From the NCBI GenBank assembly GCA_013288745.1, contig JABDBG010000015.1:1-39867 (forward strand): a stretch of 39,867 nucleotides of DNA, written 5' to 3'. Positions 25,348 to 33,352 of this stretch are shown piece after piece (position 1 is the stretch's first letter; every line of letters starts with the position of its first letter). The notes under the pieces are model-generated. The model saw only the letters and a program-made list of their open reading frames with translations, was not told the origin of the DNA and ran no database searches. A program made the translations under genes and the position numbers. The DNA is from Bacteroidota bacterium (GTDB taxonomy: Bacteria > Bacteroidota > Bacteroidia > Chitinophagales > Chitinophagaceae).

Positions 25348-27138
25348 ATGCAAATTATAAAAAGCTTTTTCAAACTACTCGTTTTTATTTGTCCGTTTAC
25401 GGCAATGGCCCAGTCTACTTTTTTACCTGAAGGTGATAAAGGCTATAATTTTATGGATCGGTTAGAGATCAAGCAAGGCGCTAATACCGATATTAATTTT
25501 TCGACCCTTAAGCCATATAGCCGCCAAAATATTGTAGCGGAAGCTGAATATTTAGACAGTATCGATCTAAGTTATAAGTATCCGTCTGATAGTATTGGTA
25601 TGGGGTTAAATACTGCAGATTCCATAGCGGCGGTAATTAAATACAGACACGGCAATCGTTTGAATTTATCAAAAGTAGATGCCTATGATATGAATAGCTT
25701 GTTGATGAATAACAGCGAATGGGTAACGGGCTCCAAAGCATCATTTCAAAGTAAACGGCCTATTTTAAAAGATTTTTATACCACAAAGCCCAATCTTCTA
25801 GAAGTAAATACCAAAGACTTTTTTTTAGCTGTTAATCCTGTTTTAGATTTTGAAGGTGGCAAGGAATCAGGCACCGGCACTGAGTCTAAAACATTATATA
25901 TAAACACAAGAGGCATTAATGTTAGAGGTATGATCGATCATAAAATAGGTTTTTACGCAACAATGTCTGATAACCAGGAAAGAGGCCCTGGCTATTTTTC
26001 CCGATCGGTTTACAGAGGTGGTAGAAATATTGTTGTACCAGGTGTAGAATTTGCCAAGCTTTTTAAAAATGATACAACAGCCTATGATTATTTTGATGCG
26101 CGAGGCTACTTTACTTTCAACGAAGCAAAATATATTAATATACAATTTGGGTACGATAAAAATTTTATTGGCGATGGATACCGCAGCCTTTTTTTAGGTA
26201 ATGATGGCGCCAGCTATTTATTTTTAAAATTGAACACCAAGGTTTGGAAATTCGAATACCAAAACCTGTTCATGGAACTGATACCACAATTCAATAAAGT
26301 AGGCGATACTTTATTAGGAAGAAAATATGCTGCCATGCATACCTTAAGTATGAATGTTACCAAGTGGCTGAATATTGGTTTGTTTGAAGGCATAATTTTC
26401 GGCAGACAAGATCATTTCGATTTTGAATATTTAAATCCGATCATTTTCTACAGATCGGTTGAGGGAACTGTTGGCAGTCCGGATAAAGCACAGGTTGGTT
26501 TAAACTTTAAAGCCAACGCTGCACACCATCTTCAATTTTACGGACAGTTCTTATTGGATGAATTTGTTTTATCACAGATCAAAGCTGATACAGGTTGGTG
26601 GGGGAATAAATATGCGTATCAAATAGGGGTAAAATATATTGATGCATTTGGTGTGCGAAACCTGGACCTGCAAGTTGAAGACAACAGAATACGCCCTTTT
26701 ACTTATGAGCATGATAATGATATTTCAAATTACACTAATTACAATCAACCGCTGGCGCATCCTTTAGGTGCTAACTTGCAGGAATTTATTGGGATCGCAA
26801 AATATCAGCCCGCACCAAAATGGTATATTACCGGTCAGGCTATTTACTATTTTCAGGGACTGGATAGTCTAGATGGAAGATCTTACGGCAGTAATCCTTT
26901 GATCAATTATAATGATCGTAAAGGTGATGGTGGATATAAAATTGGAAGTGGTAGAAAAGCTACTTGTTTAAATGCATCACTCCAGATAGCTTATGAAGTA
27001 AGAGAAAATTTATTTTTAGAAGGATTGTTACAGGCTAGAGATTATAAAATTGCGAACGAACCTATTTATAATAGCAACACAACTATGGTAACGGTTGGTA
27101 TTCGGTGGAATATTCGTAAGAGATTATACGACTATTAA
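25348..27138 (+). CDS. Outer-membrane beta-barrel protein, RemB/Wzi-like
   Basis: A 596-residue secreted protein with a signal peptide (about 1-22, CPFTAMAQS). The N-terminal 130 residues look like a periplasmic region, and from about 150 onward there are alternating beta-strands rich in aromatic residues, with FGYDKNFIGDGYRSLFLGNDGASYLFLKLNTKVWKFEYQNLFMELIPQF as the most typical stretch. The C-terminus (TMVTVGIRWNIRKRLYDY) resembles a barrel end. This matches my memory of proteins annotated as gliding motility protein RemB or capsule assembly Wzi family in Bacteroidota. The close convergent PorT gene is consistent with a surface role. The name is uncertain; the outer-membrane barrel is more certain. 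Confidence 0.65.
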   Translation: MQIIKSFFKLLVFICPFTAMAQSTFLPEGDKGYNFMDRLEIKQGANTDINFSTLKPYSRQNIVAEAEYLDSIDLSYKYPSDSIGMGLNTADSIAAVIKYRHGNRLNLSKVDAYDMNSLLMNNSEWVTGSKASFQSKRPILKDFYTTKPNLLEVNTKDFFLAVNPVLDFEGGKESGTGTESKTLYINTRGINVRGMIDHKIGFYATMSDNQERGPGYFSRSVYRGGRNIVVPGVEFAKLFKNDTTAYDYFDARGYFTFNEAKYINIQFGYDKNFIGDGYRSLFLGNDGASYLFLKLNTKVWKFEYQNLFMELIPQFNKVGDTLLGRKYAAMHTLSMNVTKWLNIGLFEGIIFGRQDHFDFEYLNPIIFYRSVEGTVGSPDKAQVGLNFKANAAHHLQFYGQFLLDEFVLSQIKADTGWWGNKYAYQIGVKYIDAFGVRNLDLQVEDNRIRPFTYEHDNDISNYTNYNQPLAHPLGANLQEFIGIAKYQPAPKWYITGQAIYYFQGLDSLDGRSYGSNPLINYNDRKGDGGYKIGSGRKATCLNASLQIAYEVRENLFLEGLLQARDYKIANEPIYNSNTTMVTVGIRWNIRKRLYDY

Positions 27139-27139
27139 A

Positions 27140-27886
27140 CTACTCAACCGTCAAAGAAAACGTGATCATTCTTGAATTGATCCTATCAATTGTGGTAGAG
27201 TATTTTGTGTCTGTCTGTCGGTTTTGTAAGTTCGAAAGTCCCCAGCCCAATTTCAACTCGGGTGATAATACAAAGTAAGGAAAGTATAAATGAAATCCTA
27301 CACCACCTTCAACACTGAAATTTAATTTCTTTAAAGTTACGGTCGCACCATTATTCACATCTCCGTTATTTGTAGTAAGGTCATCATCTACTCTTCCGCC
27401 TGCAATAGTGTATACTTTTAGATTTCCGATACGGTCGCTACAGAACTCTAATTGAACAGGGATACTCAATACAATTGATTGTATTCTTTTATCAGTGATC
27501 GTTGTTTCTCCCTGATTAGCAACCGGCATTGTTAAAGTATATTCGAAAACTCTTTCAGAAAATGTCAGATCAATAGGAAAAGTACGGATATTAAAATGCG
27601 GGCTTAAATTAAAATTTACGAGCCATGCTAAATTTAATCCTACGCTGTTCACACTTTCAATATCCAGTATGCTGTCATTAGGAGGTGTAAGCTGATCCAG
27701 AAAATCTTTAGAATGAGAAAAATTAAAATGCGATTGGTTGTATCCAAAGTTTATTCCAAAACGGATCGGCTTATCATCATGATCTTCCTGGTTGGGCGTA
27801 TACCTCAACTGTGAAAATCCCGTAAACGGGATGATCAGTATAATAAGGCTGATGTATACTATTTTTCTCCGCAATAGATGCTGCAT
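27140..27886 (-). CDS. porT: PorT family outer-membrane protein (type IX secretion)
   Basis: A 248-residue beta-barrel protein with a signal peptide (KIVYISLIILIIPFTGFSQ, about 8-26). The pattern KPIRFGINFGYNQSHFNF, SVGLNLAWLVNFNLSPHFNIRTFPIDLTFSERVFEY and SIVLSIPVQLEFCSDRIGNLKVYTIAGG fits PorT, a protein required for type IX secretion in Porphyromonas and Flavobacterium. The neighbourhood supports this: ubiE lies directly upstream, an arrangement I recall as frequent in Bacteroidota. The start codon overlaps the end of ubiE by 28 bp, so translation is probably coupled. It ends 1 nt from the convergent RemB-like gene. Other outer-membrane barrel families are the main alternative. Confidence 0.8.
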   Translation of the reverse strand: MQHLLRRKIVYISLIILIIPFTGFSQLRYTPNQEDHDDKPIRFGINFGYNQSHFNFSHSKDFLDQLTPPNDSILDIESVNSVGLNLAWLVNFNLSPHFNIRTFPIDLTFSERVFEYTLTMPVANQGETTITDKRIQSIVLSIPVQLEFCSDRIGNLKVYTIAGGRVDDDLTTNNGDVNNGATVTLKKLNFSVEGGVGFHLYFPYFVLSPELKLGWGLSNLQNRQTDTKYSTTIDRINSRMITFSLTVE

Positions 27887-28602
27887 ATTCCTAAACTCAG
27901 GGGTTTGTAATAAGTTTTTTGATATCCTGTTTCATCAAGGATATTGATAAAATCTTTCCCTTCGGGAAATTTTTTAATTGATTCATCCAGGTATTTATAA
28001 GCATCACGGTTTTTTGAAAACAGCTTACCCATATTCGGCGCTACTATTTTCATATATAAATTATAGAACCATTTTACACCTGCTATTGTTGGTTTACTAA
28101 ATTCCAGTACGACTAGTTTTCCTCCGGGTTTCAAAACTCTTTTTATTTCACCCAACCCTCGTTCTAAATATTCGAAATTTCGTACGCCAAATGCTACCGT
28201 TACTGCATCAAAACTATTATCTGCAAAAGGTATTGATGCGCTATCTCCGTTTAATAATTGGATCGTATCAGTAAGTTGTAGCCTGGCTATTTTGCTTCTG
28301 CCTATTTCCAACATGCCATCGCTGATATCGATACCCGTTATCTTCTCCGGTTTCAATATACCAGATGCCATGATAGCTACATCTGCTGTACCGGTAGCTA
28401 CGTCTAATATAAACTTTGGCTGCAGACCAACTAATTCACGCAGTGCTTTTTTTCTCCAGGTAATATCTATCCCTGCGCTTAAAAACCGGTTTAAAAAATC
28501 ATAGCGCACGGCAATATCATCAAACATTGCTGCAACCTGCTGCTTTTTCCCCTGGTCAGAGTCTTTATATGGAACCACATTGTCGTGTGCAAACTGAGTC
28601 AT
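27859..28602 (-). CDS. ubiE: Demethylmenaquinone methyltransferase
   Basis: A 247-residue SAM-dependent methyltransferase (also called MenG) that makes menaquinone from demethylmenaquinone, the respiratory quinone of Bacteroidota. Motifs: KKQQVAAMFDDIAVRYDFLNRFLSAGIDITWRKKAL (family signature 1), LDVATGTADVAI (SAM motif I), ITGIDISDGMLEIGR, DAVTVAFGVRNFEYLERGL and VLKPGGKLVVLEFSKP (signature 2). I chose the ATG at 28602 (MTQFAHDNVVPY), because it has family length and a promoter box 5 nt upstream; the frame could be read from 28662, but that lies upstream of the promoter. Its 3' end overlaps porT by 28 bp. Confidence 0.96.
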   Translation of the reverse strand: MTQFAHDNVVPYKDSDQGKKQQVAAMFDDIAVRYDFLNRFLSAGIDITWRKKALRELVGLQPKFILDVATGTADVAIMASGILKPEKITGIDISDGMLEIGRSKIARLQLTDTIQLLNGDSASIPFADNSFDAVTVAFGVRNFEYLERGLGEIKRVLKPGGKLVVLEFSKPTIAGVKWFYNLYMKIVAPNMGKLFSKNRDAYKYLDESIKKFPEGKDFINILDETGYQKTYYKPLSLGICSIYCGEK

Positions 28603-28607
28603 CCTCA

Positions 28608-28615
28608 CAAAGATA
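28608..28615 (-). promoter_or_regulatory. -7 box of ubiE (leaderless layout)
   Basis: The minus strand reads TATCTTTG, exact to TAnnTTTG, 5 nt before the ATG at 28602. Confidence 0.6.
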
Positions 28616-28691
28616 CATGTAAACAAAAAACAATACACACTATACAAAACCCAATAAAACAAATAACAAAACTTAAACAGTGCAAACAGCC

Positions 28692-28722
28692 TTGTATATT
28701 GGCCCTATACTGAGTATCTTTG
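28692..28722 (+). promoter_or_regulatory. Promoter of engB with -33 and -7 elements (leaderless layout)
   Basis: TTG at 28692-28694 and TATCTTTG at 28715-28722 are separated by 20 nt, matching the Bacteroidota TTG / TAnnTTTG promoter. Only 4 nt follow before the ATG at 28727. Confidence 0.7.
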
Positions 28723-28726
28723 CGGA

Positions 28727-29323
28727 ATGCAGATCAAGTCAGCTAAATATATTATTAGTAGTCCGAATTTTGAGCTTTGTCCCGATCCGGATAAAAAAGA
28801 ATACGCATTTATCGGCAGGAGTAATGTGGGTAAATCTTCGTTGATCAATATGCTTTGTACTAACGAAAAGCTGGCTAAAACTTCTTCAGCCCCCGGCAAA
28901 ACCCAAATGATCAATCATTTTATCATTAATCATGAATGGTACCTGGTCGATCTGCCCGGATATGGATTTGCAAAAGTGAGTCAGACAAGTCGCAGGCGCT
29001 GGGAGCAAATGATCGAAAATTATTTAAGAAAAAGGCCCAATCTTACCATGGTATTTGTATTGATCGATTCACGTCATTCTCCTCAAAAGCTTGACCTGGA
29101 TTTTTTAAATCAGTTAGATAAATGGCAGGTTCCTTTTGCATTGGTATTTACCAAAGCAGATAAAGAAACGCAGGCTATTGTTGCTAAAAACGTAAAAGCT
29201 TTTTTAAATACGTTAAAAAAAACGTGGCAGTTCCTGCCTCAGCATTTTGTATCCAGTGCAACAAAAAAATTAGGAAAAGATAAGATATTGGATCTGATAG
29301 CAGAAAAAAACAGCGAAGAATAA
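28727..29323 (+). CDS. engB: Ribosome biogenesis GTP-binding protein EngB (YihA/YsxC)
   Basis: A 198-residue TrmE-Era-EngA-EngB-Septin-like GTPase needed for large-subunit assembly. G1 is GRSNVGKSS (residues 30-38), the switch region holds the threonine-containing PGKTQMINHF (G2), G3 is DLPGYG, and G4 is TKAD (VFTKADKETQ); SSATKKLG serves as G5. Length and motif order are normal. A well-formed promoter ends 4 nt before the start codon, so the mRNA is predicted to be leaderless. The gene is divergent from ubiE. Confidence 0.97.
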   Translation: MQIKSAKYIISSPNFELCPDPDKKEYAFIGRSNVGKSSLINMLCTNEKLAKTSSAPGKTQMINHFIINHEWYLVDLPGYGFAKVSQTSRRRWEQMIENYLRKRPNLTMVFVLIDSRHSPQKLDLDFLNQLDKWQVPFALVFTKADKETQAIVAKNVKAFLNTLKKTWQFLPQHFVSSATKKLGKDKILDLIAEKNSEE

Positions 29324-29397
29324 AAGTAAAGGGGAGTCAATTTTACTGTCCGTAATTTTTCAACTACGAACCATACGCAGATCAAAGTAAATTTCAA

Positions 29398-29871
29398 TTA
29401 GTTCACGATCTTATTGGCACAACTGCTACTGGCAAAAGCTTCCGGTTTGGCTTTAAAGGCAAAGCCCATACCCAGTATGTAGCCCATTGCTTCGCGCAAT
29501 GCCTCGTTGCTTTTAAATTGCGGATTGGTATTAATGTCTACATGAACTTCCATATCTACATTGTACAATGTAAAAAGGTTGCAGAGTTCATAAGCAACTT
29601 CAATGCTTTTTGCAACTTCAACCAACATCCGTTCTTTAACGCCGTACTTCACCAATGTTTTTTCATTGTGAATGAACATAAAGCCGCCGCGGCCTTCACG
29701 TAAAAAAACGATCACAGTTGCAAACTCTGTGTCTTTGCCTTTTACCTGGCTGTCGGTTCCAATACAAACTTTTAAATGATTACCGGCTTTTGTTTCTCGA
29801 ATGATAGCCTGTTCTACTGCTTCTTTAATGGGAAGCTGAATGGGATCTCCATTGAATTTTCTCCAAAGCAT
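29398..29871 (-). CDS. YkuK-like (DUF458) ribonuclease H-like protein
   Basis: A 157-residue protein of the DUF458/YkuK family. The signature includes FNGDPIQLPIKEAVEQAIIRE, VCIGTDSQVKGKDTEFATVIVFLREGRGGFMFI and MEVHVDINTNPQFKSNEALREAMGYILGMGFAFKAKPEAFASSSCANKIV. Acidic residues in IGTDSQ and HVDINTNP fit an RNase H-like fold, but the reaction is not known. I chose the ATG at 29871 (MLWRKFNG); the ATG 45 nt upstream lies beyond a near-match promoter box (TAACTTTA at 29887-29894), so it is unlikely to be used. The gene is convergent with engB. Confidence 0.85.
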   Translation of the reverse strand: MLWRKFNGDPIQLPIKEAVEQAIIRETKAGNHLKVCIGTDSQVKGKDTEFATVIVFLREGRGGFMFIHNEKTLVKYGVKERMLVEVAKSIEVAYELCNLFTLYNVDMEVHVDINTNPQFKSNEALREAMGYILGMGFAFKAKPEAFASSSCANKIVN

Positions 29872-29955
29872 ATAAATGGGGTTTTCTAAAGTTACGAAGA
29901 AAACAAATGCATACAATGGTTTTTAACCCGGTAAAATGTTACAAAATCATTACCA

Positions 29956-30321
29956 TTAATACTGACCGGTGCTTAGCATAACCAGTGTGCAGGCTTCTTT
30001 GGCTTCAATTCCATTTTCTTTAGCCAGATCATAGAATTCATCATTTTCCGTTCCGGGATTAAATATGATACGTTTTGGATGAAGAGAAAGTATATACTGA
30101 TAATAATCTTTTTGAATAGCAGGGTTTAAATAAAGCGTTACCGTATCAATATCTTCCCATTGCTTTCTCTCTGTTTCGATCGGCACAGCGTCTATACTAC
30201 CTTTCTTTATGCCGAGTGCAATTACAGGCTGTTGATGCGCTACCAATTTTTGTACGGCCAAATGGCTATATCGTTCCGGATTTTCTGAAGCGCCAATCAC
30301 CAATGTTTTTTTATTGATCAT
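29956..30321 (-). CDS. CoA-binding domain protein
   Basis: A 121-residue Rossmann-like CoA_binding_2 protein. The start MINKKTLVIGASENPERYSHLAVQKL has the nucleotide-binding glycine turn GASENPERYS, and HPKRIIFNPGTENDEFYDLAKENGIEAKEACTLVML is the usual C-terminal half. Such small proteins bind CoA; their physiological role is unknown. I chose the ATG at 30321, because an upstream start would overlap the DCC gene and add non-family residues (MNACCQHLHCKK). It lies 10 nt after the DCC gene on the same strand, so the two are probably one transcript. Confidence 0.87.
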   Translation of the reverse strand: MINKKTLVIGASENPERYSHLAVQKLVAHQQPVIALGIKKGSIDAVPIETERKQWEDIDTVTLYLNPAIQKDYYQYILSLHPKRIIFNPGTENDEFYDLAKENGIEAKEACTLVMLSTGQY

Positions 30322-30331
30322 ATATGTTCGT

Positions 30332-30730
30332 TTATAAAAATCTTTTTTGCAATGCAGGTGTTGGCAGCATGCATTCATTCAGCTTGCCAAACCATTTATA
30401 CCGGTTGTTTGCAATCAATCTGTAAAGGGCATTGCGTATAAATGGAGGAACAATCATAAAGCCGTATAATAATTTCCAGCCGCCGTTCAATTGTTGTACA
30501 ACTTTTAATGCTGCTGTTGATTGCGTATATACTATATCATGCTGTAACAGAATAAATGAATTGAAATCCTTGTCAGGCAACTCTAATTTTTGCAATAATT
30601 TTTGGCCGGTATCGCTTTGTAAAGAAGCGAATAAAAATTTATCATTCGCATCATGTTTGATTACAAACTGAACAGCATTATTGCAGAGATTACAAACACC
30701 ATCAAATAATATGATCGGCCGGTCATTCAT
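30332..30730 (-). CDS. DCC family thiol-disulfide oxidoreductase-like protein
   Basis: A 132-residue DCC (DUF393, YuxK-like) protein. The family motif DGVCNLCN holds the CxxC pair at residues 13 and 16, and FASLQSDTGQKLLQKL and STAALKVVQQLNGGWKLLYGFMIVPPFIRNALYRLIANNRYKWFG are typical. A thioredoxin-like redox role is assumed for the family, but no partner is known. A TAnnTTTG box ends 7 nt before the ATG. It is divergent from the amidase gene and probably leads a two-gene operon with the CoA-binding gene. Confidence 0.9.
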   Translation of the reverse strand: MNDRPIILFDGVCNLCNNAVQFVIKHDANDKFLFASLQSDTGQKLLQKLELPDKDFNSFILLQHDIVYTQSTAALKVVQQLNGGWKLLYGFMIVPPFIRNALYRLIANNRYKWFGKLNECMLPTPALQKRFL

Positions 30731-30737
30731 TACACGA

Positions 30738-30745
30738 CAAAGTTA
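30738..30745 (-). promoter_or_regulatory. -7 box of the DCC gene (near-leaderless)
   Basis: The minus strand reads TAACTTTG, exact to TAnnTTTG, 7 nt before the ATG at 30730. Confidence 0.55.
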
Positions 30746-30884
30746 GTACAGTTATTGGTATATTGTTATGCAAAAGATAACAGAACTGTATTGGGTGGAT
30801 CTGTCATTGGTGAGATATTTGTGATACTTTTATCAAAACATAATTTTTGTTGTTTTTACTTTGTTCGAGCTTTATCATTTACTT

Positions 30885-32627
30885 ATGAGAATATTAATAA
30901 CCTGTTTTATTTTGTTGGTTTGTGGCAAGGTTTACTGTCAGGATACCAGTAAAATATTTATACACCTGGTGCAACCCTTTAAAGAAAACAATAGCGTTAA
31001 ATACGCTAGACAGAATATCATTGGCAGCACCTGCAAAAATTGTAGCATTACCATCAATCAACAAACAGTAAAAGTATATTCAACAGGCGCCTTTGTCGAT
31101 GAGTTAAATTTATTGCCGGGCGATACTTCTTTTACGATCGCCACTACCGGGCCACACGACGTTACTTACACTAAAACGATACGCTATAATTATACACCAC
31201 CAAAACCTGCAGACACGGTAAAAACATTGGGTATAGAAAGCATAGAAACTTTTCCTGAAGGAGACCTTGTATTACAGACTGGCGATAAAATAGATTTTCG
31301 TGTAAAAGCCTTGCCTAATTGCAAAGTAACCGCCTGGGATAATTTTGTACTAAATGAAATGCCGGTAAATCAAACCAAAGGGATTCCGGGTATTTACCAG
31401 GGTGAATATGTAGTGAGTGAATCAGATAGTTTTTCTCCTGATAAAATTTCTATTACCATAACAGATAAAAAAGGAAGAAAAATTACAAAAGAAACAAAAA
31501 ATAATTTCTCGGTCTTATCTGCGTCGGATTCTGATATAGCTATTACAAAAGGCAGATTAGCCCATCTGGAATACGGATTAGGCGAAGACAGGCTCGGAGG
31601 CGCAAAGATCGGCTATATTGATAGTTTGATACAATTGAAAGTGATTGGAAAGGTTGGCTCGCATTATAAAGTTCGCTTAGCTAGTTCTCGCACAGCCTAC
31701 ATCCCTGATAACCTTGTTACATTTTTACCTCCGGGAACACCAACCCCTAGATCGTTGACAGATAAAATATTTGTATCGGGCGATGATCATTTTGATTATG
31801 TGAAAGTCGGCTTGTTTGTACGATTGCCTTACCAGTCTTTTCAATTACTTGATCCTTCAAAAATTGTAGTAGATATTTTTGGCGCAACCAACAATACTAA
31901 CTGGACAACTCAATTGCAAACTGCAAAGGAAATAAAGAATATTTCTTACGAGCAAATAGCCGATGGTATATTCCGTATAACGATCGAATTAAATCATACC
32001 CAGCAATGGGGTTATATGCTGTATTATAGCGACAATAGCCTCATCATAAAAATAAAACACCAGCCCGATAATTTAGCGCTTAAAAATTTAACCATCGCTA
32101 TTGATGCGGGCCACGGCGGTACAAATAACGGTGCTGTTGGCGCAACCGGTGTTTATGAAAAAGACATAACATTGGCGATCGCTTTAAAACTACAAAAAAC
32201 ATTAACGGCATTGGGCGCAAAAGTTATCATGACAAGAACTACAGAACAATTTGTAGATAATTTGGATAGGGTAACGTTTTACAGAGATAGTATGCCGGAT
32301 CTTTTACTAAGTATTCATTTAAATTCTTCCGATGATCCGTTAGGTACGGGCGGCGTTAGTACCTATTATAAATATCCGGGGTTTCGTAACCTCAGTTTAG
32401 ATATTGATAAACGTATCCAGGAACTTGGTTTAAAAGATTATGGCAACACGGGCTCCTTTAATTTTATGTTGAATAGTCCTACTGAATACCCTAACGCGTT
32501 GATCGAAACAGTTTTTCTTAGCAATCCTGATGAAGAAGCAAAAATTTTAGATGACGGATTTCAACAAAAAATGGTCGATAAGATCGTTCTTGGCGTCAAA
32601 GATTTTTTAGCTGACGCAGTCAAATAA
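30885..32627 (+). CDS. N-acetylmuramoyl-L-alanine amidase with AMIN-like region
   Basis: A 580-residue exported zinc amidase that cuts the bond between N-acetylmuramic acid and L-alanine in peptidoglycan. A signal peptide (about 1-19, ending VYCQD) is followed by a beta-rich N-terminal region, an SH3-like stretch (about 215-270, KVIGKVGSHYKVRLASSRTAYIPDNLV), an AMIN-like domain (about 285-385) and the Amidase_3 domain from about 400. Its zinc and catalytic residues are present: His410 (DAGHGG), Glu425 (YEKD), His478 (SIHLN) and Glu541 (IETVFL). I chose the ATG at 30885; a TTG eight codons earlier overlaps the likely promoter (TTACTTTG, 30856-30863, one mismatch). anmK, a wall-recycling gene, lies 1.6 kb downstream. 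Confidence 0.93.
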   Translation: MRILITCFILLVCGKVYCQDTSKIFIHLVQPFKENNSVKYARQNIIGSTCKNCSITINQQTVKVYSTGAFVDELNLLPGDTSFTIATTGPHDVTYTKTIRYNYTPPKPADTVKTLGIESIETFPEGDLVLQTGDKIDFRVKALPNCKVTAWDNFVLNEMPVNQTKGIPGIYQGEYVVSESDSFSPDKISITITDKKGRKITKETKNNFSVLSASDSDIAITKGRLAHLEYGLGEDRLGGAKIGYIDSLIQLKVIGKVGSHYKVRLASSRTAYIPDNLVTFLPPGTPTPRSLTDKIFVSGDDHFDYVKVGLFVRLPYQSFQLLDPSKIVVDIFGATNNTNWTTQLQTAKEIKNISYEQIADGIFRITIELNHTQQWGYMLYYSDNSLIIKIKHQPDNLALKNLTIAIDAGHGGTNNGAVGATGVYEKDITLAIALKLQKTLTALGAKVIMTRTTEQFVDNLDRVTFYRDSMPDLLLSIHLNSSDDPLGTGGVSTYYKYPGFRNLSLDIDKRIQELGLKDYGNTGSFNFMLNSPTEYPNALIETVFLSNPDEEAKILDDGFQQKMVDKIVLGVKDFLADAVK

Positions 32628-32699
32628 GGCTTTAACATTCCTTTAGTAAACAAGTTTATTCTGTTTCATTCTATATAAGCGTAACAAAACTTACATAAA

Positions 32700-33278
32700 A
32701 TGAAAAACTTTACTACAAAAATGATATTAAGTGTTGCTGTTGTTTTTGCTTCACTTACTGCAGTTACTGCACAATCATACGATAATACCGGCTACGAACA
32801 ACCTGCTCAATCTGCTTACCAGGATCAATACCAACAACAAAATCAACCCGTACAGCAGTATACGCAACAAAGTCAGTATCCACAATCAAATCAATATAAT
32901 ATACAGCAACAAGGTTATTACTATTATCCTGATGCCAATGTTTATTATGATCCTGCTTGTAACCATTACATATACAACGATGGTGCTAGCTGGTTAACCG
33001 TGAATGTTTTACCATTTAATATTCGTTTAGGAGGTTTGCCAAGGATAATGGTTTACCACAGAGGTCCACAAGTTTGGTTGGATAATGGATTTCACAGACA
33101 AAATTATTACGGCTACAACTATCGTTTTCATCCGGTAGTTACATACAGAAATGATTTTAGAAGAGATGTGGTTTATAACAGGGGCTTTGATAATCATGGC
33201 GGCTTTGACAGAGGAAGAGGTTTTGGCGGAGACAGAGGCTTTAGCAGTCGCGGTGGTTTTAATCACGGTCGTCGTTAA
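32700..33278 (+). CDS. Secreted low-complexity protein, Gln/Tyr-rich N-terminus and Arg/Gly-rich C-terminus
   Basis: A 192-residue protein of unknown function. A signal peptide (about 1-24, LTAVTAQ) is followed by a Gln/Tyr/Asn-rich stretch (about 26-80, for example QDQYQQQNQPVQQY), a more ordered core (about 80-150, YYYYPDANVYYDPACNHYIYNDGASWLTVNVLPFNIRLGGLPRIMVYH) and a Gly/Arg/Phe-rich tail (about 160-192, FDRGRGFGGDRGFSSRGGF). The YYYYPDANVYYD-type core recurs in other Bacteroidota secreted proteins from memory, but none has a known role. The gene stands alone between the amidase and its own terminator. Confidence 0.8.
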   Translation: MKNFTTKMILSVAVVFASLTAVTAQSYDNTGYEQPAQSAYQDQYQQQNQPVQQYTQQSQYPQSNQYNIQQQGYYYYPDANVYYDPACNHYIYNDGASWLTVNVLPFNIRLGGLPRIMVYHRGPQVWLDNGFHRQNYYGYNYRFHPVVTYRNDFRRDVVYNRGFDNHGGFDRGRGFGGDRGFSSRGGFNHGRR

Positions 33279-33292
33279 AATATTTTACCCGA

Positions 33293-33332
33293 AAATAAGA
33301 ACCCGGTTATATTAGCCGGGTTTCTTATTTTT
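33293..33332 (+). terminator. Terminator after the Gln/Tyr-rich protein gene
   Basis: The arms AAATAAGAACCCGG and CCGGGTTTCTTATTT pair with one bulged base around a short loop, followed by a T-run. Confidence 0.85.
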
Positions 33333-33352
33333 ATATAAACAAGCATTGAGTA

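Noticed and set aside
28603-28662. Longer start for ubiE
   Set aside because: The extra 20 residues lie upstream of the promoter box at 28608-28615 and are not family-like.
29872-29916. Longer start for the YkuK-like gene
   Set aside because: The extra residues lie over a near-match promoter box at 29887-29894; MLWRKFNG matches the family start better.
32731-32997. 88-codon frame overlapping the Gln/Tyr-rich protein gene
   Set aside because: An Asn/Ile/Leu-rich shadow created by the repetitive codons of the real gene.
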